DNA of 64,000 nt, from assembly GCF_029871205.1 (NCBI RefSeq), contig NZ_SSOJ01000080.1, positions 1 to 64,000 of the forward strand. The letters run 5' to 3'. This stretch comes from Pseudomonas sp. BN417 (lineage in GTDB: Bacteria; Pseudomonadota; Gammaproteobacteria; Pseudomonadales; Pseudomonadaceae). Positions within the stretch are counted from its first letter, which is position 1. Each line of letters starts with the position of its first letter. The translations under genes were made by a program, and so were the position numbers. Positions 33,352 through 44,885 of the stretch are shown in pieces. The notes under the pieces were generated by a model. The model was not told the DNA's origin. It did not search any database and saw only the letters and a program-made list of their open reading frames with translations.

Positions 33352-34371
33352 ATGCTTCGCGCCCTTTGCCCGACTCTCGCGGCCATTTGCCTCGCCCTGC
33401 TACCTGCCTCCCCCGCCCTGCTCGCGGCGGAGGCAACCACCGCCGCCGACAAGCAGCCGCTTCCCCCCGTGGAACGCGCGCCGCTGGAGGAGCGCAGCCA
33501 GGAAGATGCCGCTAGCCTGGAGCGCCAATTGCCGAGCCGGGAGCAACAACAGTTGCGGGCGGGCGAGGATAGTTTCCTGGCGCTGTGGCAGCCGGCCAAT
33601 GTCAGTGATCCCAGCGGTCTCCTGATCCTGCTGCCCGGGGAAGGCGAGAGCGCCGACTGGCCGCAAGCCATCGGCCCGTTGCGGCGCAGGTTGCCGAACT
33701 CCGGCTGGAGCACCCTGAGCCTGACCCTGCCCGACCCCAGCGGCGATCCGTTGCCGCCACGTCCGCTGAAGACCGAAGAGCCGAGCAAGGCCGAGCCTGC
33801 CGTGAATCCCGAGAAGGCCGCGGAAGAAGGCCCGGCCAACACCGAGCAGGCGGGCAGTGCCGAGCCCGACACCGACCCAGCACCGCCGCCACTCTCCCGC
33901 GATGCCATCCAGAAGACCCAGACGGCAAGGGTGTTCGCCCGCATCGAGGCAGCCCTGGCCTTCGCCCGCCAGCAGCAGCCCAAGGCCATCGTGCTGCTCG
34001 GCCACGGCACGGGCGCCTTCTGGGCGGCGCAATTCCTGGCGCTGAAGGAACCCAAGGACATCGGCAACCTCCTGTTGGTGGCGGCGGAAATACCGGCGGG
34101 GTACGAGCCTGCATTGGAGGATTCGCTGTCGGAACTCAAGCTGGCCACCGGCGACTTCTACTACAAGGACCAGCCCACCGACCGCGATTCCGCCCTACGC
34201 CGGCTGCATGCCAGCAAACGGCAGAAGCACCCGGCCTACCTGCAGATCGCCATGAAGGGCCTGCCGGGCGACCGCGCCACCGAGCAGGAACAGCTGATAC
34301 GGCGGATTCGGGGCTGGCTCAGCCTGCACTTGCAAGCTGCGGACGGGCAAGGCACCGCGCCTGGGGGCTGA
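33352..34371 (+). CDS. DUF3530 family exported protein
   Basis: Exported protein of unknown function, 339 residues. A signal peptide (about 1-25) is followed by an alpha/beta-hydrolase-like fold: the GHGTG segment (217-221) resembles a nucleophile elbow, but Thr occupies the position usually held by Ser. An acidic, proline-rich insertion (about 140-185) interrupts the domain. The ATG at 33352 was chosen because it starts the signal peptide; the longer frame overlaps the divergent agtS. It is convergent with djlA. Confidence 0.78.
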   Translation: MLRALCPTLAAICLALLPASPALLAAEATTAADKQPLPPVERAPLEERSQEDAASLERQLPSREQQQLRAGEDSFLALWQPANVSDPSGLLILLPGEGESADWPQAIGPLRRRLPNSGWSTLSLTLPDPSGDPLPPRPLKTEEPSKAEPAVNPEKAAEEGPANTEQAGSAEPDTDPAPPPLSRDAIQKTQTARVFARIEAALAFARQQQPKAIVLLGHGTGAFWAAQFLALKEPKDIGNLLLVAAEIPAGYEPALEDSLSELKLATGDFYYKDQPTDRDSALRRLHASKRQKHPAYLQIAMKGLPGDRATEQEQLIRRIRGWLSLHLQAADGQGTAPGG

Positions 34372-34378
34372 CAGGGCT

Positions 34379-35146
34379 TCAGCGGAAACCGTGGCGCTCG
34401 CGGATCAGGTTGTAGGCGTTGTGCAGCTCGCGCGTGCGATCGGTCGCCGCGCGCACCAGGGCCGGGCTGGCGCCCGAGCCGGCAAGCTTGTCCGGGTGGT
34501 TCTGGCTGAGCAGTCGGCGGTAGGCACGCTTGATCACCGCCGGCTCGCAATCGGCGGTCACTCCCAGCAGGGTGAGCGCATCCTTGTAGCTGTTGCCGCG
34601 CCTGGGCCGCAGCCCTTGGGGCAGGTCATAGCCAGCGCCCAGCGCCTCCACCTGCGACGCCGAACGCCCCAACCAGTGGCCCCATTGGAGGATCAGCTGG
34701 CGCTCATGCTGGCCAATACGCCCGTCAGCCGCGGCCAACTGCCAGCAACTGCGCAGCAGGCGTTCGACGCTCGAGCGATCGTCGCGCAGCTGCCTCAGCG
34801 AAATCTCCAGCTTGTCGCCGCCGGCCTTGCCGCGGTTGAAAGCAGCTATCGCCCGCCGGGTGCCGGCGTCATCCAGACCGAGCCGTTTCATCTCGGAACG
34901 CGCTTGTTGGATATGCGCTTCCTCCACCCGTCCATCGCTCTTGGCCAGGCGCCCAAGAAGGATGAACAGCAGGTCCTGCTGGTCGATGGCCGACTCGCCA
35001 CGCACGCGGGCGCGCAGGGCGCTCCAGGAGTCCAGCTGCAGCCGCCGGTCCAGCACATGCCCCAGCAGGCCGCCCAGCAGGGCGCCGGGAATGCTCGCGA
35101 GAGCGAGCCCTGCTGCGGCGCCGATCAGGGTAGCCGGCCAGACCAA
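34379..35146 (-). CDS. djlA: DjlA-like membrane-anchored J-domain protein
   Basis: Co-chaperone of 255 residues predicted to recruit DnaK to the inner membrane. An N-terminal hydrophobic, glycine-rich segment (about 5-30) is followed by a TerB-like helical domain (about 50-165) and a C-terminal J domain (about 187-255) with the HPD motif at 217-219. Order and length match DjlA. It is the last gene of the amgK-murU-djlA run, 1 bp after murU. Confidence 0.92.
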   Translation of the reverse strand: MVWPATLIGAAAGLALASIPGALLGGLLGHVLDRRLQLDSWSALRARVRGESAIDQQDLLFILLGRLAKSDGRVEEAHIQQARSEMKRLGLDDAGTRRAIAAFNRGKAGGDKLEISLRQLRDDRSSVERLLRSCWQLAAADGRIGQHERQLILQWGHWLGRSASQVEALGAGYDLPQGLRPRRGNSYKDALTLLGVTADCEPAVIKRAYRRLLSQNHPDKLAGSGASPALVRAATDRTRELHNAYNLIRERHGFR

Positions 35147-35147
35147 C

Positions 35148-36841
<1,694 letters not shown>

Positions 36842-36967
36842 CGGGTGGTCTCCGGCGGCGCTAGCCGTTGTGCGGGTCATGCTTTATTATCCAGCATCTT
36901 TTTCAGCCCATCGAGAGGCGTGCGGCCCCAGCGGGCCGAAGGCGCGCAGGAAGCCCGGACTAACAAG

Positions 36968-39757
36968 ATGGCAGTAAGATCCCCCGCGTTTCGTAGAAAG
37001 TTTCCTCTGCTGGTGACCGGCAGCCTGCTGGCACTGCAGCCAGTAGCCACCTCCTTCGCCGTCGCCGCAGAACAATTCGACTGCCAGGCATCCGCCGCTG
37101 GCGGCTGGGCCTGCTCGCCCAAGGCCAGCGCCGAGAAGTTACCACCTCGTCCGGTTCACAGCACCAGTGCCGTGAGCTCGACCATCGGCGCCGCCCCCCA
37201 GGAGGGGCAGGCCGCGGCTGAAGGCAGCGCGGCCACGCTGGTCACCGAGGCCGAAGGCAAGGGCCTGGCCACCCGTAGCGCCGACTACAGTCACCTCGAC
37301 TGGGTACCGCGCGACAAGCTCACTCCGGCCCAACTGGCTGAGACCGGCCCTTACTGCGCCGGCGCCTACGTCGAGCCGCCGCGTCCGGGCATGGACGACG
37401 ATACGCCAATGGAGGACGCACCCACCTACATCTCCGCCAAGGCCTCGCGCTACGAGCAGGAGAAGCAGATCGCCACCCTCGCCGGCGATGTGGTCCTGCG
37501 CCAGGGCAGCATGCAGGTGGAGGCCGACGAGGCCAACCTGCACCAGGCCGAGAACCGCGGCGAACTGGTCGGCAACGTCAAGCTGCGCGACAAGGGCGCC
37601 CTGGTAGTCGGCGACCATGCCGAACTGCAGCTGGACAACGGCGAAGCCAAGATCGACAACGCCGAATACGTGTTGCACCAGTCCCACACCCGCGGCAACG
37701 CGCTGTACGCCAAGCGCCAGGAAGACGCCGTCATCCGCCTGAAGGACGGCACTTACACCCGATGCGAACCGGGTGACAACGCCTGGCACCTGAAGGGCAA
37801 CAACATCAAGCTGAACCCGGCCACCGGTTTCGGCACCGCGACCAACGTCACCCTGCGGGTCAAGGACATCCCGGTGTTCTATACCCCGTACATCTATTTC
37901 CCCATCGACGACCGTCGCCAGTCCGGCTTCCTGCCGCCGACCATCGGCAGCAGCTCCGACACCGGTTTCCTTCTGGTCACGCCGTACTACTTCAACCTGG
38001 CGCCGAACTACGACGCCACGCTGTACCCGCGCTACATGGCCAAGCGCGGTCTGCTGATGGAAGTCGAGGGCCGCTACCTGACCCGCAGCAGCGAAGGCCA
38101 ACTGGGCGCGGCCTACCTCGACGACAAGGAAGACGAGCGCAAGCTCATGTCCGAGTACGAGAAGAAGCGCTGGCTGTACAACTGGAAACACATCGGCGGC
38201 CTCGACTCCCGCCTGCTGGCCGAGGTCGACTACACCGATATCAGCGATCCGTATTACTTCGACGACCTGGATACCGACCTGGGCGTCGACACGCCGACTT
38301 TCGTCAACCAGCGCGGTACGCTGACCTACCGCGGTGATACCTATACCGCCCGCCTGAACGCGCATGCCTACGAGCTGGCCACCATCTCGGACATCACGCC
38401 GTACGACCGTCTGCCGCAGATTACCCTGGATGGCGCCCTGCCTTTCCAGCCCGGCGGGCTGACCTTCGCCTACAGCACAGAGTTCGTGCGCTTCGACCGC
38501 AACCTGCGTGAAGGCAATTTCATCGACGAAGACGGCGGCCCAGTCAACGCTGATGGCACCATCGGCACCCCCTGGAACGACACGAATATTAGCGGCCTGG
38601 ACCGCGCCAACGGCGACAGGGTTCACCTGGAACCGGGCGTTTCCCTGCCTATGAACTGGACTTGGGGCTTCCTCAAACCGGAGGTCAAGTACGCATACAC
38701 CCAGTACGACTTGACCCTCGACAGCACAGGCAAAGCTGCCGTTCCGGACTTCGACTCGAAGCCGGATCGCCAGCTGCCCATCTACAGCGTCGATAGCGGC
38801 CTGTATTTCGACCGCAAGACCCAGTTCTTCAGCAAGGACTACACCCAGACCCTGGAACCGCGCCTGTTCTACCTCTACGTGCCGGAAGAGGACCAGACCG
38901 ACATCCCGCTGTTCGATACCGGCGAGTACACCTTCAACTATGCGTCGCTGTTCCGCGACAACCGTTTCTCCGGCCACGACCGCATCGGCGACGCCAACCA
39001 GGTCTCCCTTGGCGTGACCAACCGCTGGATCGAAGCCAACGGCTTCGAGCGCCAGCGCTTCAGCATCGGCCAGGCCTTCTATTTCCAGGACCGCAAGGTG
39101 CAACTGCCCGGCATCGACTTCCGCACCCGCGACGATGCCCAGGCGTCCGTTTCGCCCTACGCGCTGGAGTACCTGTATCGCTTCAATCGCGACTGGCGCA
39201 TCACCTCGGACTTCAACTGGGACCCGGACTCCCATCGCACCCGCTCCGGCAGCGCGATGTTCCATTACCAGCCCGAAGATAACCCGAACAAGGTGGTCAA
39301 CGCCGGTTACCGCTACCGCAATGACACCATCCGCTTCGACCAGTCGACCGGTAACTGGGTCGTCGGCGGCGGCGACTTCGGGGTGGAAGGCCAGCCCGGC
39401 TTCATCAAGGACTACTACAAGATCAGCCAGCACGACTTCTCCGTCATCTGGCCGGTGGTCCCGCAGTGGAGCGCCATCGCGCGCTGGCAGTTCGACTACA
39501 ACCGCGACCGTACGCTGGAGGCCTTCGGTGGCTTCGAGTACGACAGCTGCTGCTGGAAGCTGCGCCTGATCAACCGCTACTGGGTCGACTACGACGAATT
39601 CGACCAGACCCCCTCCACCACCAACGACAGCGGCGACCACGGGATCTTCCTGCAGATCGTCCTGAAGGGCCTCGGCGGCGTCGTAGGCAATGCGGCCGAA
39701 GGCTTCCTGGAAAAAGGCATTCAAGGTTACCGTGAACGTGAAGACCAAGCTCTCTGA
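36968..39757 (+). CDS. lptD: LPS-assembly protein LptD
   Basis: Outer-membrane protein that inserts lipopolysaccharide into the outer leaflet together with LptE. The 929-residue precursor has a signal peptide (about 1-32) and an N-terminal LptA-like beta-jellyroll (about 150-300). A C-terminal beta-barrel ends at residue 929 (a little longer than P. aeruginosa LptD as recalled). The extra N-terminal region before the jellyroll is typical of Pseudomonas. Four cysteines are visible for the inter-domain disulfides (C in QFDCQ, GWACS, and the CC pair in DSCCWKLRL). The start at 36968 ([10 protein letters not shown]) was chosen within a longer frame. It is the first gene of a run to glpE. Confidence 0.96.
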   Translation: MAVRSPAFRRKFPLLVTGSLLALQPVATSFAVAAEQFDCQASAAGGWACSPKASAEKLPPRPVHSTSAVSSTIGAAPQEGQAAAEGSAATLVTEAEGKGLATRSADYSHLDWVPRDKLTPAQLAETGPYCAGAYVEPPRPGMDDDTPMEDAPTYISAKASRYEQEKQIATLAGDVVLRQGSMQVEADEANLHQAENRGELVGNVKLRDKGALVVGDHAELQLDNGEAKIDNAEYVLHQSHTRGNALYAKRQEDAVIRLKDGTYTRCEPGDNAWHLKGNNIKLNPATGFGTATNVTLRVKDIPVFYTPYIYFPIDDRRQSGFLPPTIGSSSDTGFLLVTPYYFNLAPNYDATLYPRYMAKRGLLMEVEGRYLTRSSEGQLGAAYLDDKEDERKLMSEYEKKRWLYNWKHIGGLDSRLLAEVDYTDISDPYYFDDLDTDLGVDTPTFVNQRGTLTYRGDTYTARLNAHAYELATISDITPYDRLPQITLDGALPFQPGGLTFAYSTEFVRFDRNLREGNFIDEDGGPVNADGTIGTPWNDTNISGLDRANGDRVHLEPGVSLPMNWTWGFLKPEVKYAYTQYDLTLDSTGKAAVPDFDSKPDRQLPIYSVDSGLYFDRKTQFFSKDYTQTLEPRLFYLYVPEEDQTDIPLFDTGEYTFNYASLFRDNRFSGHDRIGDANQVSLGVTNRWIEANGFERQRFSIGQAFYFQDRKVQLPGIDFRTRDDAQASVSPYALEYLYRFNRDWRITSDFNWDPDSHRTRSGSAMFHYQPEDNPNKVVNAGYRYRNDTIRFDQSTGNWVVGGGDFGVEGQPGFIKDYYKISQHDFSVIWPVVPQWSAIARWQFDYNRDRTLEAFGGFEYDSCCWKLRLINRYWVDYDEFDQTPSTTNDSGDHGIFLQIVLKGLGGVVGNAAEGFLEKGIQGYREREDQAL

Positions 39758-41030
39758 TTGTCTGCGCCCGCTGTTGCTGGGCGCCCTCCTCCTCGGCGGC
39801 CTCGCGCATGCCGAGGTTCGCTCCATCGACCGAGTGGTCGCCATCGTCGACAACGACGTGATCATGCAAAGCCAGCTCGACCAGCGCCTGCGCGAAGTGC
39901 AACAGACCATCGCCAAGCGCGGCGCCTCGCTGCCGCCCGAGCATGTGCTCAGCCAGCAGGTGCTGGAGCGCCTGATCATCGAGAACATCCAGCTGCAGAT
40001 CGGCGACCGCTCCGGCATCCGCATCACTGATGAGGAACTGAACCAGGCCATCGGGGCCATCGCCCAGCGCAACGGCATGACGGTCGAACAATTCCGCGGC
40101 GCCCTTACCCGGGACGGCCTGTCCTTTGATGACGCCCGCGAGCAGGTACGCCGCGAGATGGTCATCAGCCGTGTGCGCCAGCGCCGTGTGGCCGAGCGCA
40201 TCCAGGTCACCGACCAGGAAGTGCAAAACTTCCTCGCCTCCGATATGGGCAAGATCCAGCTGTCCGAAGAGTTCCGTCTGGCCAATATCCTGATCCCGGT
40301 GCCGGAAGGCTCCTCGCCCGACACCATTCAGGCCGCCGAGCGCCAGGCCCAGGAGCTGTACCAGCAGCTCCAGCAGGGCGCCGACTTCGCCCAGCTGGCC
40401 ATCTCCCGCTCCGCCGGCGAAACCGCCCTGGAAGGCGGCGAGATCGGCTGGCGCAAGGCCGCCCAGCTGCCTCCGCCCTTCGACGGCATGATCAGCGCCC
40501 TGCCGGTCGGCCAGGTTACCGAGCCGGTCCGCACCCCGGGTGGCTTCATCATCCTGAAGCTGCTCGACAAGCGCGGTGGCGAAACCCTGGTGCGCGACGA
40601 AGTGCACGTCCGCCACATCCTGCTCAAGCCCAGCGAGATCCGCAGCGAAGCAGACACCCAGCGCCTGGCCGAGCGCCTCTACGAGCGCATCCAGTCGGGC
40701 GAGGACTTCGGCGAACTGGCGAAGAGCTTCTCCGAGGACCCGGGCTCGGCGCTTAACGGCGGCGACCTGAACTGGATCGACCCCAACGCCCTGGTGCCCG
40801 AGTTCCGCGAAGTCATGGCACAGACCCCGGCCGGCAAGCTCTCCAAGCCGTTCAAGAGCCCCTATGGCTGGCACGTGCTGGAAGTACTGGGCCGCCGCGC
40901 CACCGACAGCAGTGACAAGTTCCGCGAGCAACAGGCGCTGAACGTGCTGCGCAACCGCAAGTACGACGAGGAACTGCAGGCCTGGCTGCGCCAGATCCGC
41001 GACGAGGCCTACGTCGAAACCAAGTTGTAA
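39738..41030 (+). CDS. surA: Periplasmic chaperone and peptidyl-prolyl isomerase SurA
   Basis: Escorts unfolded outer-membrane proteins, including LptD, across the periplasm. The 430-residue precursor has a signal peptide ending in LAHA, a SurA N-domain (about 28-170) and two parvulin domains (about 170-270 and 280-375). The C-terminal helix contributes to the chaperone core. The start is the GTG at 39738, which gives the family's MKTKLS start and length. It overlaps the lptD 3' end by 20 bp, so lptD and surA are likely coupled. Confidence 0.95.
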   Translation: MKTKLSDCLRPLLLGALLLGGLAHAEVRSIDRVVAIVDNDVIMQSQLDQRLREVQQTIAKRGASLPPEHVLSQQVLERLIIENIQLQIGDRSGIRITDEELNQAIGAIAQRNGMTVEQFRGALTRDGLSFDDAREQVRREMVISRVRQRRVAERIQVTDQEVQNFLASDMGKIQLSEEFRLANILIPVPEGSSPDTIQAAERQAQELYQQLQQGADFAQLAISRSAGETALEGGEIGWRKAAQLPPPFDGMISALPVGQVTEPVRTPGGFIILKLLDKRGGETLVRDEVHVRHILLKPSEIRSEADTQRLAERLYERIQSGEDFGELAKSFSEDPGSALNGGDLNWIDPNALVPEFREVMAQTPAGKLSKPFKSPYGWHVLEVLGRRATDSSDKFREQQALNVLRNRKYDEELQAWLRQIRDEAYVETKL

Positions 41031-41047
41031 GAGCCTGGGTCGCAGGA

Positions 41048-41083
41048 CAGCGCGCTGGCGGTACAATCACCGCCAACGCGCTG
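41048..41083 (+). other. Long imperfect hairpin between surA and pdxA
   Basis: Arms CAGCGCG-C-TGGCGGT and ACCGCCA-A-CGCGCTG pair over 14 bp with one central mismatch and a 6-nt ACAATC loop. It fills most of the 74-bp gap. A TACAAT hexamer (41062-41067) in the loop region could be a -10 element for pdxA. It could be an internal terminator, processing site or promoter-overlapping palindrome. Confidence 0.5.
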
Positions 41084-41104
41084 GACACCCTGCAAGGACC
41101 CGGA

Positions 41105-42103
41105 ATGAAACCTCTCCGCTTCGCCCTCACCCCAGGTGAACCTGCCGGCATCGGCCCCGACCTTTGCCTGCTCCTTTCCCGCTCGGCCCAGCCCCATCCC
41201 CTGATCGCCATCGCCAGCCGCAGCCTGCTCGAACAGCGTGCCGCAGAACTGGGCCTGGCCATCCGGCTGATCGATGTCGAGCCAGCCAGCCTGCCTGATG
41301 TCCCGGCACCCGCCGGTAGCCTCTACGTCTGGGATACGCCCCTGCTCGCGGCGACCAGCCCCGGCACCCTCGATCCCCGGAACGCGGACTACGTGCTGGA
41401 AACCCTGACTCGCGCCGGCCAGGGCTGCCTCGACGGGCATTTCGCCGGGATGATCACTGCCCCGGTACACAAGGGCGTGATCAACGAAGCTGGCATCGCA
41501 TTTTCAGGGCACACCGAGTTCCTCGCCGAACTGACATCCACCCAGCAGGTCGTGATGATGCTGGCCACCCGTGGCCTGCGCGTGGCCCTGGTGACCACTC
41601 ATCTGCCACTCAAGGATGTCGCCACCGCTATCACCCCCGAACGCCTGCAACGCGTCAGCCGCATCCTGCATGCCGACCTGGTGAACAAGTTCGGTATCGC
41701 CCACCCACGCATCCTGGTCTGCGGCCTCAATCCCCACGCCGGAGAAGGTGGGCATCTGGGCCGGGAAGAGCTGGAGGTCATCGAACCGGCCCTGGAAAGC
41801 CTGCGTGCCGAGGGCCTGGACCTGATCGGCCCGCTGCCCGCCGATACCCTGTTCACCCCCAAGCATCTGGAGCATTGCGACGCCGTGCTGGCGATGTACC
41901 ACGACCAGGGATTGCCGGTGCTCAAGTACAAGGGCTTTGGCGCGGCGGTGAACGTCACCCTGGGCCTGCCAATCATTCGCACCTCGGTGGACCACGGCAC
42001 CGCCCTGGATCTGGCCGGCACCGGCCGTATCGACTGCGGCAGCCTGGAAGTCGCCCTGGAAACCGCGTACCAGATGGCCACCGCGCAACAGCGCTCCGAT
42101 TGA
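41105..42103 (+). CDS. pdxA: 4-hydroxythreonine-4-phosphate dehydrogenase
   Basis: Pyridoxal 5'-phosphate biosynthesis: oxidises 4-phosphohydroxy-L-threonine before condensation by PdxJ. The 332-residue protein has conserved [11 protein letters not shown] at the N-terminus and the metal-site histidines in [16 protein letters not shown] and AMYHDQGLP. It lies 74 bp after surA, with a hairpin between, in the conserved lptD-surA-pdxA-ksgA-apaG-apaH order. Confidence 0.95.
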   Translation: MKPLRFALTPGEPAGIGPDLCLLLSRSAQPHPLIAIASRSLLEQRAAELGLAIRLIDVEPASLPDVPAPAGSLYVWDTPLLAATSPGTLDPRNADYVLETLTRAGQGCLDGHFAGMITAPVHKGVINEAGIAFSGHTEFLAELTSTQQVVMMLATRGLRVALVTTHLPLKDVATAITPERLQRVSRILHADLVNKFGIAHPRILVCGLNPHAGEGGHLGREELEVIEPALESLRAEGLDLIGPLPADTLFTPKHLEHCDAVLAMYHDQGLPVLKYKGFGAAVNVTLGLPIIRTSVDHGTALDLAGTGRIDCGSLEVALETAYQMATAQQRSD

Positions 42104-42222
42104 CGACCCCTCGCGCCGCTTTCGCGGCCCGGCCTTAGGCGGCGGGGGCTGGCGCCTGATAGACTACGCGGCTCAGTTTCCACGCCAGGCCCCCGGCCTG
42201 GCCCCAAGGCCTGGAGCCTTCG

Positions 42223-43029
42223 ATGTCCGAACACTACCAACACCGCGCGCGCAAGCGCTTCGGCCAGAACTTCCTGCACGACGCAGGCGTCATCCATCGG
42301 ATCCTGCGCAGCATCCATGCCCGCGCAGGCGAACACCTGCTGGAGATCGGTCCGGGCCAGGGCGCCCTCACCGAGGGCCTGCTGGCCAGCGGCGCTCAGC
42401 TCGATGTAGTCGAGCTGGACCTGGACCTCATTCCCATCCTGCAGCACAAGTTCGGACAGTTGCCGAACTTCCGCCTCACCCAGGGCGACGCGCTGAAGTT
42501 CGATTTCCGCCAGTTCGGCGCCGAGCCGCGCAGCCTGCGGGTCGTGGGTAACCTGCCGTACAACATCTCAACGCCATTGATCTTCCACCTGCTGGACCAC
42601 GCGGACCTGATCCGCGACATGCACTTCATGCTGCAGAAGGAAGTGGTGGAACGCCTGGCCGCCGAGCCTGGCGGTGGTGACTGGGGCCGGCTTTCGATCA
42701 TGGTCCAGTACCACTGCCGCGTGGAGCACCTGTTCAACGTCGGCCCGGGCGCCTTCAATCCGCCGCCCAAGGTCGACTCGGCCATCGTCCGCCTGGCGCC
42801 CCATGAGGTGCTGCCGCATCCGGCCAAGGACGTCGCCCTGCTGGAGCGCGTGGTGCGCGAAGCCTTCAACCAGCGCCGCAAGACCCTGCGCAATACCCTC
42901 AAGGGCCTGCTCGACGCCGCCGCCATCGAGGCCGCCGGCGTGGATGGCAGCCTTCGCCCGGAACAGCTCGACCTGGCCGCATTCGTCCGCCTGGCCGATC
43001 AACTGGCCGCGACAGGCGCCAAGCCCTAG
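42223..43029 (+). CDS. ksgA: 16S rRNA dimethyladenosine methyltransferase (KsgA/RsmA)
   Basis: Dimethylates two adjacent adenosines in the 3' hairpin of 16S rRNA (A1518 and A1519 in E. coli numbering) during late 30S assembly. The 268-residue class I methyltransferase has FGQNFLHD, the SAM motif [11 protein letters not shown], and catalytic NLPYNIS. The ATG at 42223 follows a 119-bp gap containing a GCCAGGC/GCCTGGC hairpin (42184-42202). Confidence 0.95.
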   Translation: MSEHYQHRARKRFGQNFLHDAGVIHRILRSIHARAGEHLLEIGPGQGALTEGLLASGAQLDVVELDLDLIPILQHKFGQLPNFRLTQGDALKFDFRQFGAEPRSLRVVGNLPYNISTPLIFHLLDHADLIRDMHFMLQKEVVERLAAEPGGGDWGRLSIMVQYHCRVEHLFNVGPGAFNPPPKVDSAIVRLAPHEVLPHPAKDVALLERVVREAFNQRRKTLRNTLKGLLDAAAIEAAGVDGSLRPEQLDLAAFVRLADQLAATGAKP

Positions 43030-43059
43030 ACTCCTTTCCAGCTACTCGAGAGCAACCGC

Positions 43060-43440
43060 GTGTCCGATCCTCGCTATCAGGTCGACGTCAGCGTCGCCAC
43101 CCGCTTCCTCCCGGAACAGTCGCAGCCGGATGAGAACCGCTTTGCCTTCGCCTACACGGTGACGATCCAGAACAACGGCGAACTGCCGGCCAAGCTGCTC
43201 ACCCGCCACTGGGTCATCACCGATGGCGACGGCCACGTCCAGGAAGTCCGCGGTGCCGGCGTGGTCGGTCAGCAACCCCTGATCGCTCCGGGCGCCAGCC
43301 ACACCTACACCAGCGGCACCGTAATGGCGACGCAGGTGGGCAGCATGCAGGGGAGCTACCAGATGGTCGCCGACGACGGGAAACGCTTCGACGCCATCAT
43401 CGCCCCCTTCCGCCTCGCCGTTCCCGGCGCCCTGCACTGA
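43060..43440 (+). CDS. apaG: ApaG protein
   Basis: Small beta-sandwich protein of 126 residues. ApaG is fused to F-box proteins in eukaryotes and has no settled function in bacteria, though it is almost always next to apaH and ksgA. The block [20 protein letters not shown] and the glycine-rich [11 protein letters not shown] are family features. The start is GTG at 43060, giving the usual length. It is 30 bp after ksgA and 10 bp before apaH. Confidence 0.92.
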   Translation: MSDPRYQVDVSVATRFLPEQSQPDENRFAFAYTVTIQNNGELPAKLLTRHWVITDGDGHVQEVRGAGVVGQQPLIAPGASHTYTSGTVMATQVGSMQGSYQMVADDGKRFDAIIAPFRLAVPGALH

Positions 43441-43450
43441 GGAGAGCGGC

Positions 43451-44278
43451 ATGGCGGCTTATGCGGTCGGCGATCTCCAGGGATGCCTGGACCAACTGAA
43501 GTGCCTGCTGGAGCGGGTTCGCTTCGATCCGGCCAGGGATCGCCTCTGGCTGGTGGGCGACCTGGTCAACCGCGGGCCGAAATCCCTGGAAACCCTGCGC
43601 TTCCTTTATTCGATCCGCGAATCCCTGGTCTGCGTGCTCGGCAACCACGACCTGCACCTGCTGGCGGTGGCCCACAATATCGAGCGCCTGCGCAAGGCCG
43701 ATACCCTGCGCGAGATAATCGACGCGCCGGACAGTGCCGAACTGCTCGACTGGCTGCGCCGACAAAAGCTGCTGCACCATGACGAGGAGCGGGATATCGC
43801 CATGGTCCATGCAGGCATCCCTCCCCAATGGACGCTGAAAAAGGCGCTCAAGCGCGCGGCAGAAGTGGAGGAAGCGCTGCAGGACGACGCCCGCCTGCCG
43901 CTGTTCCTCGACGGGATGTACGGCAATGAGCCGGACAAGTGGGACAAGGACCTGCACGGTGCAGCGCGCCTGCGGGTCATCACCAATTATTTCACCCGTA
44001 TGCGCTTCTGCCGCGTCGACGGGACCCTGGACCTGAAATCCAAGGAAGGCCTGGACACAGCACCGCCTGGCTTCGCGCCCTGGTTCAGCATTCCCGGACG
44101 CAAGACCCGCGGGCAGAAGATCATCTTCGGCCACTGGGCAGCCCTGGAAGGCAAATGCGACGAACCCGACCTGTTCGCCCTCGACACCGGCTGCGTCTGG
44201 GGCGGCGCCATGACCCTTTTGAACATCGACAGCGGCGAGCGCCAGAGCTGCAGCTGCGAGGAGAACCGCCATGAGTGA
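43451..44278 (+). CDS. apaH: Symmetrical bis(5'-nucleosyl)-tetraphosphatase
   Basis: Metallophosphatase that hydrolyses Ap4A to two ADP and also removes Np4 caps from bacterial RNA. The 275-residue protein has the PPP-family metal motifs [14 protein letters not shown] and GNHDLHLL plus FGHWAALEG. It starts 10 bp after apaG and overlaps glpE by 8 bp, so it is part of the same run. Confidence 0.95.
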   Translation: MAAYAVGDLQGCLDQLKCLLERVRFDPARDRLWLVGDLVNRGPKSLETLRFLYSIRESLVCVLGNHDLHLLAVAHNIERLRKADTLREIIDAPDSAELLDWLRRQKLLHHDEERDIAMVHAGIPPQWTLKKALKRAAEVEEALQDDARLPLFLDGMYGNEPDKWDKDLHGAARLRVITNYFTRMRFCRVDGTLDLKSKEGLDTAPPGFAPWFSIPGRKTRGQKIIFGHWAALEGKCDEPDLFALDTGCVWGGAMTLLNIDSGERQSCSCEENRHE

Positions 44279-44600
44279 ATTCCAACGCATCCCCCCCGAG
44301 CGAGCCCAAGCCCTGCGCGAACAGGGCGCAGTGGTGGTCGACATCCGCGACCCGCAGAGCTTCGCCCTCGGCCACATCAGCGGTTCGCACCACCTGGACA
44401 ACCACTCCCTGGCCGATTTCATCGCCAAAGCCGACTTCGACAAGCCCCTGATCGTCTCCTGCTACCACGGCAACTCCAGCCAGGGCGCAGCCGCCTATCT
44501 CGCGCATCAGGGCTTCGCCGAGGTCTACAGCCTGGATGGCGGCTTCGAGCTCTGGCGCAGCCTCTACCCCGACGAAGTCGCCCAGGGCAGCGCCGACTGA
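44271..44600 (+). CDS. glpE: Thiosulfate sulfurtransferase GlpE
   Basis: Single-domain rhodanese of 109 residues. The active-site loop is CYHGNSS with catalytic Cys64, identical in type to E. coli GlpE. It moves sulfur from thiosulfate to cyanide or thiol acceptors; the in vivo acceptor is unclear. The start overlaps apaH by 8 bp. Unlike in E. coli it is not linked to glp genes here. Confidence 0.93.
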   Translation: MSEFQRIPPERAQALREQGAVVVDIRDPQSFALGHISGSHHLDNHSLADFIAKADFDKPLIVSCYHGNSSQGAAAYLAHQGFAEVYSLDGGFELWRSLYPDEVAQGSAD

Positions 44601-44688
44601 AAATTTTTTCCGTGAGGCGCAACCCCGCGCCATCACTGGCTTAGCGCCGCCTAGCCGACGAACGGTAATCCCTTGTTATCCTTCCGTC

Positions 44689-44826
44689 ATGCTTGACCTT
44701 GCCGATTACGAACTACTCTTAGCTCAGGCCATCCAAAAAAGGGGAGAGCCGGTCCACCGGTTCCGGGCCATCGGCAGCGACCATTCAGGTGTTCTGGGGG
44801 AATTTCATCAGCCAGCTTTCGGCTGA
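44689..44826 (+). CDS. Possible small ORF upstream of prkA
   Basis: A 45-codon frame beginning MLDLADYELLLAQAIQ in the 285-bp gap between glpE and prkA. It has no clear ribosome-binding site and its codon use (CTA, TTA, AGG) is unlike the neighbouring genes. It may be a chance frame within the prkA leader. I recognise no homologue. Confidence 0.15.
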   Translation: MLDLADYELLLAQAIQKRGEPVHRFRAIGSDHSGVLGEFHQPAFG

Positions 44827-44885
44827 CTGCCCGCACCCGCACAACCGACCCCGCGCCGGCTTCCTGTTTCCAGCGAGGTGACGTC

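Noticed and set aside
37139-40327. A 1062-residue open frame antisense to lptD and surA
   Set aside because: High GC leaves long open frames on the opposite strand; its composition is low-complexity Val/Ala/Gly/Arg, and the sense frames are clear LptD and SurA.
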